From: Polyporus tsugae
Lineage: Eukaryota; Basidiomycota; Agaricomycetes; Polyporales; Polyporaceae
Length of the DNA: 64,000 bases
Reading direction: 5' to 3'
Assembly (NCBI GenBank): GCA_024305745.1
Contig: JAHRBS010000002.1
Location: forward strand, 992,001-1,056,000
The notes under the pieces were generated by a model. The model saw only the letters and a program-made list of their open reading frames with translations. It was not told the origin of the DNA and did no database searches. Each line of letters begins with the position of its first letter. Position 1 is the first letter of the stretch. Below, piece after piece: positions 33,949 to 42,901 of the stretch. The translations under genes were made by a program, and so were the position numbers.

Positions 33949-36900
33949 ATGGCCCATCGTCCCCATCCCTACGTTACCATCCCCCCTGGCGCTGCAACTG
34001 CCGCCAATTCATCTCCGTCTGTTCATGAAACTGCACTCTCCCCAATTAACCTCTGGGCAGATCGCCGACGTTCATATACCCCCTATACTCCCACTGCAAG
34101 CTCATCTTATCCGGGCCAACGGATTTCTCTCGATGTCCCTGGGCGCCCGCCTAGCAGGGCTTCAAGCGCATACGAGGAGCCAACCCGCATATCTTTTCCC
34201 GAACCTCAACTCTACCGCTCTTCCTCCCAAAGATCGACGTACCGCTCCAGTGGCCCCCCATACGCTCACCGAAGCACCAGGAGCGAGTCCGTCCTGAGTT
34301 CGGATAGTCTCCTTACCCCGACGCAGTACTCCGTTCGAACCGGGGAGTCGAGGCCACCGTCATTTGAGAATACACCAGAGGTATGTCCCTTCCGCAATGT
34401 GCAAGGAGTCGCATTCGTCCCGTCGGGGACGGAGAGGAGTCTGGTTTAGGATTCCAACATGTTTTGTTTACTACCTGCGCCGGACCTATTGAGCATCTCA
34501 GAGGTGTTTCCTCTCTATGATTGGGGAGGGACGTGTTCACAGCGTACCTTGTCGTGTCATTATGCTTTGTCTCCAAGGAAGCTAAACATAGGGTTGCAGT
34601 TCATTGCCAGGGATTTGTCGTCAGAGCTTTCCGACCTTTCGTGAGTGCACCTTCTCTGCATGACTACGACCTCTATTTAATTTGGTACAGCTTGGACTCG
34701 GATGAAGCCCTCCTCAAGTTTCACAGAGGACAATTAACAGATAATGAGGAAGACTGGTACCGCTTAGTGCCAAATGAAGCACGAGACGTATTGGACAAGA
34801 AGGAAGTTACGCGTCAATCTATCCTCTTCGAGATCGTCAAGTCGGAAAAAGACTATGTATCAGATTTGGAACTTGTTCAGGAGGTGAGTTGTTGTGGATT
34901 TCTGCTATCTAGCGGATAGACATCCGAAGGACTATGAACCAAATGACCCTAATTACTCTAATGGACTATGCCTGCGAGTGCTCTCAATTGTCGGGTGAAC
35001 CCGCCTGCCTTTGGTGGACACTCAATGAGTCATCTAATGCTGACAATTCCTCGAGTAGGTGTTCATAGATCCCATTCGAAACGTTTTGGGTGGTCCGGAC
35101 GTACGGATCACCTCCTTCATCTCTGAGACATTCTTCAACCTCAACACGATTCTCGCACACCACCAACGAATGCTAAGTGCCCTTTTTGCTCGACAACGCG
35201 AGCAATTTCCGTTGGTACAGAGCCTGACGGACATCATTCTCGACAGTATGTACGCGTCGTCTCGATGACTCCAAACATTAACCTGTGTCTTTCCCAGACA
35301 GCCTTTTGTTCCGGCAAGATTACGAGGAGTACATCGCGCATTACCCTCTCGCAGAGATGCGACACCGCAGCGAAATGCGGAAGAACCAGCGGTACCAGTA
35401 CCTCCTACAGCAGTGCATGCAGGATCCCCGCGTTCGGAAACGTGATCTCATCACATTCATCTCGCGTCCCGTAACGCGCCTTCCGCGACTTCTGCTGCTG
35501 CTAGAGAACGCTAAGAAGTATACGGACCCGGATCACCCCGACTTCGAAGCTATCCCCCTGGTGCTGGGCATCCTTAAAGACTTCGTTATGGGTACTCAGC
35601 GTGGCATCGAAGCGGCAGAGGAGAAGGTGCGCTTCTGGAGTCTGTGCGAAAGCCTGTCGTTCCAGAAGGGCGAGATAATCGTACGTACTCGATCCTTCCC
35701 CCTCCCACCGACCTGAAGATGACTCTGTTGAATGGGATTCTGTTGACGCCAGGATCTGGACTTGTATGACGAAGGGCGTTCCTTGCCGTACCAAGGTCCG
35801 GTGTCGAGACGGTATAGATCAGAGATGAACTTTCACTGGGCGGACCTGCACCTCGCATTGCTCGATAACTACTGTACGCGCTTCTATCTTCTCTCTCGTA
35901 CCTTTGAATGACTGAAAGCTGTAGTGCTACTCCTGAAACCGGACCAACGGCCTAACGCATCCCTCAAGCACATCGTCGTTTCAAGGGTGAGCGGGTTGTT
36001 TACTCTATTGTCTCGTCCGAATCCCAAACACTCGTTTGCATAGCCTATTCCCCTAGACTACCTACGCTTAGGCATGTTCGACGAAGCGCCTGAGAACCGT
36101 AAGGAGAAGGCGGAAGAGGGTAGCCTCGGGCTCCTGGACCGCGTCCGCCCACGGTATCGGCAGATGTTCCCGTTCACGGTCTACCATGCCGCCGCCACGA
36201 TGACACGAAGATACACACTGTACGCCTCGAGCGAGTCCGAGCGGACGAAGTGGTACGACATGCTGACACAGGCCCTGCAACTACGGGCGTTCCGACAAGA
36301 GGGCAACAAGGTGCATATTGACCTGCATTCGAGCCAGGTCACAACGGACAGCTGACCGGCCGCAATGTCACTCCTGTGGATCAGTTCTTCAACCCACTAA
36401 CCTTCAACGACGGGTTCTTCAAGGCGGGCTCGCGTTCCACGGGGCCCGTTTCTGCTGCAACGAAGCTAGGTACGACTCCTTACTTATAAGTCTGTAGGAT
36501 GCACATTCAGCTAACCATGGCTATGCAGAAAACAATGGTGTCATGTTCAAGGCCGTGGCATGTCTTTCTGGCGTGTATATCGCTCAGCATGACGAACCAG
36601 GTTTGTTCCTCGGGCATCATATGACCTCTCTTTGCTCATCTAGAGCCGGCTTCGCTAGCGTTCCGCAAAGTCCTAGACGTCAGCAACCCAACATGTCTCG
36701 TCGCAGTCAAAGAGGTGAACAAGTTCTTCGTGCTCCACGACCACGGGTTATGCTCGTACTCCCTCGACTTGGTCGCGCGAGCTGCACTTGGGATGTCCAG
36801 CATACAGAGCATAGAGGCGTCCCGAGAGCGCCTAGCCACCGACGTTCTGTTCTTCCGCGCCGGACGGGTAGCGAACCGCATCATAGGTGAGTTATACCGC

Positions 36901-37931
36901 CTATTTACTCGACCCAGAAGCCTACTGATGCACCGAGTGTGACCTAGTGTTATATGCCGAGAAGAGGTTCCTGGGAGTAGAGTTGCATGCCTTGGAGGCA
37001 GTGAACAAGGCGGAGCTCAACGCATCGCCGAGGCGAAGTATGAACGGGTTGTATTCTTTTCGGTCATTTGGCGAAGTGAGGACTCTGCAGTCTCAACGTT
37101 GGTCGACCCGAAACTGAGTATGCGTGCGACAGCCATTATCGATTCCAAGGGACACTCACAACATCACCGTTTTCAACAACCACCACATCGCTATCTGCTC
37201 GAAGAACGATGTCCAAATTGCAGATCCTGCCAAGTGCGTTACTATATCCCCACCTATCCTACGATGTCTTGCTGACATTGTACCTTGCTTCCTTTGTGGG
37301 TCTATGCGTGTGCACAGCCTGCACCTAAGTGAACGTTATCAAACCGTCTCGTTCCCGAAGTTCGGGGACGCGAAAACGAACTTGCCCATGGCCAACCTCA
37401 TGTCACGCTGCCAGAACGCCATGCCGCTAGGTCTGATCCAATGTCCGAAACACAACAGGGACGACAAGGACGAGTTTCTGGTCATATACGATGGTGCGCC
37501 CCTAGTTTTTCCCCTGGTTATTGCCTTCTGGTCCTTACCACCTTGCTGCAGATCTGGGATGCTACACAGACCAGCGCGGTGTCCCCACCCGGTCGTCCGG
37601 TTACCTCCGTTGGGAGATCAAGGCGACGTCGTACTCGCACCGTGGCGACTACATCATCCTCTTCTCGTCTGAATTCATCGAGGTCCGCACCGTCCGGACG
37701 GGCAAGCTCATGCAGGTCATCGAAGGCACCGACATCCGCCAGGTCGACATCGGGCTCCTCAGTGACGAGCGCGACCCCACGACGCTTGTTGCATGGAGAG
37801 GCCGCGAGGAGCGCGCCTCCGTCGTCGACGCCCTCGTCGAGCTCGTTGAGACCACTCCGCTGCAGCACTCGAGCTCGCGGGCGTCCCAGGTGCGATCGGA
37901 GCACCAGTGGGCCGATTTCGACGAGCTGTGA
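33949..37931 (+). CDS. Rho1 guanine nucleotide exchange factor (DH-PH-CNH)
   Basis: A gene of many exons. The N-terminal exon (MAHRPHPYVTIPPG) is Ser/Tyr/Pro-rich and disordered. The DH domain starts at ILFEIVKSEKDYVSDLELVQ and includes FISETFFNLNTILAHHQRML, QRYQYLLQQCM, KRDLITFISRPVTRLPRLLL and ENAKKYTDPDHPD. A PH domain follows (FHWADLHLALLDNYLLLLKP; RRYTLYASSESERTKWYDML). The C-terminal citron homology domain has GVMFKAVACLSGVYIAQ, VNKFFVLHDHGLCSYSLD and the late RWEIKATSYSHRGDYIILFS. This order matches yeast Rom1/Rom2, which activate Rho1 in cell-wall integrity signalling at the membrane. No clear DEP domain is visible. A 47-nt intron after HIDLHSSQ (with a CTGAC branch site) restores FFNPLTFNDGFF. 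Confidence 0.9.
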
Positions 37932-38294
37932 TGTATGATCCAGAAACGTCCGTTATTGTAGCACTATCCAGGCTCCCACTAATGTCGCACGTTCCTATCT
38001 CCTAGCTGCTATCGGTATTAATCATGCAATTGCAGTACGTCGGTTAATAATTGTGTTGGTGGAGTTCGTTGAATATGAACAATCGGAAAAGGGCGATTCG
38101 ATTAGAAGTTAAGTCTACATGACATAGGCAATCATCCCAGCCCAACTTGTGCCCGAGGACGATGTGTTCGGTTGAAGTTCCAATTCATAACTTGTGCCCG
38201 ACACAAACAAACGAGCAGAGGTTACCCTCAAGATCGTCTCCCGCGAAGTGCACGGGTGCCGCATATAGTTACACGCGTTTCCTGAGCTCTCAAA
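37932..38294. other. Intergenic, nothing seen
   Basis: AT-richer sequence downstream of the RhoGEF stop; no coding or RNA signal found. It leads into a short tandem repeat and an inverted-repeat element. Confidence 0.5.
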
Positions 38295-38348
38295 ACCTTG
38301 ACCACAGAGACAACCTTGACCACAGAGACAACCTTGACCACAGAGACG
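38295..38348. repeat. 18-bp tandem repeat, three copies
   Basis: The unit ACCTTGACCACAGAGACA is repeated three times head to tail (38295-38312, 38313-38330, 38331-38348). Only the last base of the third copy differs. It lies 55 bp before the inverted-repeat element. Confidence 0.95.
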
Positions 38349-38403
38349 AAAATATGGCCGTGACGCTTACCGTCATTCGTTAGCCATGCCTCAATGTTCA
38401 ATA

Positions 38404-38794
38404 GGGGCGGTCAGAGTAGGCGTTTCTACGACCGCTTTTTGGCCGTTGCTCGAGTGATTTTGTGAAAAATCGAAAACGTGAATCGTCCCAGAATCGGGCG
38501 CAAGTTTGACCGCCCCGCTTTTGCGACGATTAATCCAGAGCGCTAAAATCCGCTGCAACGAGTGTTTGAGGCCGGCCAGACGCCGTCAGAGAATCGAGGA
38601 GGCAAAAAAAAACGGCGATTCTGGCTGCAGAAGCGACTCCAGAGTCGCTTCTGCAAAAAGGGCGTTTCTGGGTCGATTATGCCTAAGCGCCCGATTCCCG
38701 AATAAATCCGACCTCGATTCTCGCAAAAAGCGACTCCCTGAATCGACATCAGAATCAACCAAAAACGACCAGAACCGCCTACTCTGACCGCCCC
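38404..38794. mobile_element. MITE-like foldback element 1 (391 bp)
   Basis: Perfect 19-bp terminal inverted repeats, GGGGCGGTCAGAGTAGGCG at 38404-38422 and its complement at 38776-38794. Both ends are flanked by TA, giving a TA target duplication (or AAT if one more base is included in the repeat). Beyond the perfect part the repeats stay partly complementary for another 15 or so bases. Inside are further inverted pairs (GAATCGGGCGC at 38491-38501 and its complement at 38687-38697) and a near-perfect hairpin at 38626-38655, so much of the element can fold back. No coding capacity. A TA duplication suggests mobilisation by a Tc1/mariner-type transposase, but the family is not identified. Confidence 0.85.
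38626..38655. repeat. Perfect 14-bp hairpin inside element 1
   Basis: TGCAGAAGCGACTC at 38626-38639 and its exact complement at 38642-38655, separated by two bases (CA). It is the strongest palindrome in the intergenic sequence. Confidence 0.95.
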
Positions 38795-40396
38795 TAATGT
38801 ACGACATTTGTCGCGCCTCTGACGAACACGTGTCAGAGCTCATCAGACTTAGCTTGAACATCGTAGCAAGTCCGTGACCGAGCAGGGTCCGGCTTCACCT
38901 CTGAGTGCAAGCCGGTGGATAATGGTCCTGGATTGCCGTAGTACTTACGGCTTGCCAGCAGATCTAATGCCAAATGGGCGGCGAGGTCATCTGATTGAAA
39001 GCAGCTCGGACTATTGCAAGGAGAATCGACGCATCTCGGGTTGATGTAGATTAGCGCTATCAGGGACTCGGAGGCTGGAGCTAGTATACGTACATATGTA
39101 TGTATCGACATCAGCATCGTATCCCTTCGTGAAGATGTACTGCAATTCCGTACCTAAGTCATCTCGGGGAATGCATATGACACGCAAACCCCGGGAGATA
39201 TATCATTATGATGATAGACGAGCTGAGCGAGGCCTCAGGCCTCAGGTGTCAGGTGTCAGGTGTCAGGAGGATCGACGAGGAGGACTCGTTCAACTTGGTT
39301 AAGCTAGGTTAAACTGCCTGGTTGCCGGGATGCGCGGGAACGACGGCACTGGCATATGCATGTGGCCGCCCACACGACGACCACGCGAGCGAGCATGACA
39401 GACACATCCGCATCTCCGGCGGCAGCGGGGCGCAGCAACGACGGTGGCCTTCCCAGGCACTGGCAGCTACATACTTTAAGTTATCTCCACACCCTCAACG
39501 CACGACTCCCCAATTATTATAGACGACCCTATCTGTCTGTAACAGTCTCTGAGTTTCTCTTGGCAGCGGATTTTGTGCGCCCTATAGCTACCGACTCCCG
39601 AACCTTCCATATGCCGCCCTGAAACTTGGAGGAGGAAATCTCCCCAGGATGTCAATGGCTTCGAAGGCGGGTCCTGGTGGTCTAGCTAGAATTCGATTAG
39701 GATGTGAACGTTGGAACATTTGAGATGAAAAGCATCACCATACCCTCACTGGCATCTGAACAATGACAAAATATATATACATATATCATCAGCGAGCCCA
39801 AGTCGCGGCAGATTTGGAAACATCCACTGTCAGACGAGCTGATAGCGAGCGCCGAGAGCTTCCGAGAGGCGCCGGTGCGGACATTCAATATTCAGTGCAC
39901 CTGAGCAACTTGCGAGTAGGTCGGCGCTTCCATACAAGTCGTGGCATATATCACCGCTACAACACCGTTCCAATCATGCCAAGCATGTGTGAGTGCATAA
40001 ATGCGTGGTTAGAAGCAAGTACTAAACTAGCTGAGTATCGGGGTAACGCACAAGCCGACGACACAAGGAATAGGCAAACTAAACACGCCAGACGGTAACC
40101 CGGTCCGTGTAGCTTAGGCCGAAAAAAGCCAGGCTATACAACAACAAAAGGCGAAGACGAGGAAACACTACAACGTCAAAGCGCGAGGAGATAAAGGTAG
40201 CGGTATGAGGGTGCAAAGGTATGACAGGTAGCGTACGGGTACAAGGAAGGTAGGTGACGGTCGAGAACGGCCGATAGTGGGGAAAGTCTCTGTGGCAGCG
40301 GTTCGAAGCACCGAACAAGTGATGAATCATGTAATCTACTCGCGTTTTGGATCCCGCAGGTCGGGCTGCAGACGAGAGCCTACACCCGCCATGCGC
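38795..40396. other. Gene-poor intergenic region
   Basis: About 1.6 kb with no supported gene. It includes three tandem AGGTGTC units (39244-39264) within a TCAGG-rich patch, and a TA-rich microsatellite-like run near 39770-39790. Open frames are short and compositionally random. Confidence 0.55.
39244..39264. repeat. 7-bp tandem repeat, three copies
   Basis: AGGTGTC three times, preceded by two CAGGCCT-type near-repeats. Confidence 0.85.
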
Positions 40397-41401
40397 TTAA
40401 GCAAGGAGCGCAGCGGCGAGGACACCGACCAGACCAACAACGCCTGCCGACGCAACGTTCGAAAGCGCGCCGTTCCCACCGGAGCTACCAGAGGCAGACG
40501 TGGAAGCCGACCTAAGAAGCCAACGTGAAAAGGTCAGAAAGGTATGAGTGGAATTGAGCGATGACATACGAAGCGGAGCCCGAGGTCTTGGACCCGGAGG
40601 CAGAACCAGCACCGGTGCCAGAGGAAGAGGCGCCCGTCTTGGTGCCAGCAGCTGTTGTAGTGGGGGCGCTGGTCGAACTCGGACTGTTGCCGGCGGACGT
40701 GCCAACAGTACCTGCAGGAGTGGTGGAGGAACCAGAAGCGGCGCTGGACTCGGCACCGGTCAAGCAGCTGGTGCTGGCTAGAGAAGCACGTTTCAGACGT
40801 AGACAAGCAAGCGGTGGAAGGTGTGAACGTACGACCAGACTGGATGGTGACGGGAGCAGATTGGGCGATTTGGCCGTTGGTATCAGTGAGCTCGAGACCA
40901 ATGGAAGTCCCCGAGGTAATGTTGGCGCTCCACGTAAAGGAAGTGCCAGTTACGCCAGAGTACTGCTGCAAAGCGGTAGCTCCAGGAATCCCACCAGGGT
41001 TGATACTGCAAGGAAAAACGATAAACATATAAGGGTAAGCAAACCCTATTGCCGGAAAGGAACATGGAACACTTACGCCTAAATGTATGATATATCCCCT
41101 CTACGTCACTAATCAGGGCATCTCCTTGACTGTGATGACTGCTTACCAGGAAGTAGGGCTCTGGCGGGACGTTAGATACACCGGCATGTGCTTCGAAAAG
41201 GAGGTTTACTCGCCTTGACCACCAGTCCAGGTAAACTGAACGGGGACACACTCGGTAATGCTTGGACTGAGGAAGGGTTAGAGGGCGCAAGAGGCGCTAT
41301 TAAACTGTTGAGAACACTCACGGGGTGTTGATCTGGAACTGAGCGTTCACAACGGCAACGAGGAGGGCAGCGGCGACGAGGCAGGTAGAGAGCGACTGCA
41401 T
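40397..41401 (-). CDS. Secreted Ser/Thr-rich GPI-anchored-type protein (Kre9/Knh1-like N-terminal domain)
   Basis: Seven exons including a 2-nt microexon: 41322-41401, 41214-41260, 41147-41160, 41077-41078, 40833-41005, 40570-40777, 40397-40511; 639 nt in total, 212 residues. The signal peptide MQSLSTCLVAAALLVAVVNA precedes QFQINTP. The domain reads ITECVPVQFTWTGGQEPYFL, AINPGG, ALQQYSGVTGTSFTWSANI and LELTDTNGQIAQSAPVTIQS, the fungal Ser/Thr-rich GPI-anchored family fold. A Ser/Thr/Gly-rich linker follows, then a hydrophobic tail (VASAGVVGLVGVLAAALLA) fitting a GPI signal. These proteins are thought to sit in the cell wall; function is unclear. A TATA-like box lies about 110 bp upstream of the start. 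Confidence 0.85.
41077..41078 (-). other. Candidate 2-nt microexon (GC)
   Basis: Flanked upstream by TTTAG and downstream by GTAAGT on the minus strand. The introns on either side are 41079-41146 (68 nt, GTAAGC donor) and 41006-41076 (71 nt, ending TTGCAG). Including GC gives YFL-A-INPGG in frame; leaving it out shifts the frame and leads to a stop. Confidence 0.7.
41161..41213 (-). other. Candidate GC-AG intron (53 nt)
   Basis: On the minus strand the donor reads CAAG/GCGAGT and the acceptor CGCCAG. Splicing here gives FTWTGGQ-EPYFL, matching the family. The nearby GT (GAGTAA) would put the next exon out of frame. Confidence 0.7.
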
Positions 41402-41508
41402 TGTGGACGGCGGGAGGGCTTACAACGAGGGGTGCGTGCCAGATGAGAGGGAGGTCAGAGACGGGGGCGAGCTGGGGGCGAAGGGTTGCATGTCGCCGGC
41501 GGGCTAGA

Positions 41509-41517
41509 ATATATATA
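41509..41517 (-). promoter_or_regulatory. TATA-like box upstream of the GPI-type gene
   Basis: On the minus strand the sequence is CTATATATATT, about 110 bp before the start codon at 41401. Strong TATA boxes are rare in this window, so it suggests a regulated, highly expressed gene. Confidence 0.5.
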
Positions 41518-42314
41518 GACTCGGCGCCGCCCGGGGTTTATTTGGGACTCCGCAGGCTCTCCCGGCGTTCGCGTGCTTAACTTAGCCGCGCCCTGTCCTC
41601 GTGCATCCCGCCCCTCTCGCGACCATAAGCAAACAATCAATGTCCTCTGTCCCCTATGTCCGCACCCTATATTCTCTGTAATTACGGGACGCATTGGGTA
41701 CAGCTTTACTGTCTACATTGCACCGCTGTCAATCGCTGAAAATCGGTGTCCATCGTCCGATTCCGACGGCCGGAGCGTGATTGTGTCCGTGATGATCACG
41801 CTCTAGCGCCGATGCCGAGAGAAAAAAAAACACGCCGTCATCGAACACCACACTCCCTTATCGCCTTCAAGGCCGAGTTACTTTGACGACAGGTGCGTTA
41901 TTCCTCTTAACTAACCCACTGGTCCCACATTAACATGAACCTGTCCGCGAGTAACATCCGGCGCCTACAATCATGCATAACATTCCGTATGCCAGGAGAT
42001 TTAAGGGAGCGTCGTGGTCAGCGTTCGCACACGCCTCCCCGAGATGTGGATCCAACACGTCATTTCACCCTGCGTGTTGCTGTACACCTGCGGAGAGTCT
42101 CAGCCGAAGGGTCAGACATCTAGTCCTTCCGCAGCTAAATATAACGTCATTTTTTATGGCACGCTTTCGCAGCCCGTTGCTTGTCTCGTACCCACCCGTT
42201 GCGGCCCGTAAACTGGAAAGTCGGCACAGTGCCGTCGGTGTACATATGTGTGCTGCTCAATGCAACGAACAAGATAGTCGGATTACTACAAGTACAGATT
42301 CAGACGCAGCGTAA
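41518..42314. other. Intergenic, nothing coding
   Basis: Upstream of the GPI-type gene and before element 2. Contains an A run (41820-41830) but no supported gene. Confidence 0.5.
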
Positions 42315-42798
42315 GGCTCCGTTCGGGTACCGGTTTCTGAGCGAGAAACTGGTTTCTGCCAGTTTCTCCCCCGGATCTTCGGAGCTGTCATTTAGGGCGT
42401 CTAACGTCACCACGCTGTTTATGGTAGTCACGGCGCTTAGATGACCTTGTCTAGGCATCAAGAATATCTTGCGTCCCACCATACCTCCAGTCCGCAATTC
42501 GCGCCGTAGCAGATGTGTGATAGTCGCGTATGTTGCGGGAAAGGTGCTCATCGATTAGTGCGCTTATCCATTGGAACATGAGACAAACGCGGGGAAAGCG
42601 CGAATGAATGGGCGGGAGGGGAGACGGTGAGATCTAGACGAGGAACGCGGTTGCGCGCGCGACGCGTCAGTGGGTGGTGACAGCCACGGAGTCACGCTCC
42701 CGTCACCCATCAGTCACCTAGACGCCTGAACGGAACTTTGGCATCAGAAACTGGCAGAAACCAGTTTCTCGCTCAGAAACCGGTACCCGAACGGAGCC
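42315..42798. mobile_element. Tourist-like MITE (PIF/Harbinger type), 484 bp
   Basis: Perfect terminal inverted repeats of 53 bp: left 42315-42367, starting GGCTCCGTTCGGGTACCGG, and right 42746-42798. The flanking trinucleotides are both TAA, the TWA target duplication expected of PIF/Harbinger elements, and the repeat start resembles the GGCCCTGTTTGG-type ends of Tourist MITEs. The repeat itself contains a small palindrome (AGAAACTGGTTTCT). The 378-bp interior has no open frame of note. Identical long repeats suggest recent insertion or ongoing homogenisation. It ends 103 bp beyond the stop codon of the RNA-dependent RNA polymerase gene and may be part of its 3' UTR. Confidence 0.9.
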
Positions 42799-42901
42799 TA
42801 ATAAATGTCCAAGGGCAACCACGTTCTCACGATAACTGCCTGCGAATCTCACGAACTACTGTATGTATCTACGGACGCAAAAGCCAAGCCTACTCGGCAG
42901 C

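Noticed and set aside
36330..36410. Apparent frameshift or very short intron in the RhoGEF after HIDLHSSQ
   Set aside because: A normal 47-nt intron (GTCACA donor, CTGAC branch site, GGATCAG acceptor) restores FFNPLTFNDGFF in frame.
39760..39795. TA-rich run as a possible promoter or origin
   Set aside because: Short dinucleotide repeat with no gene start near it.
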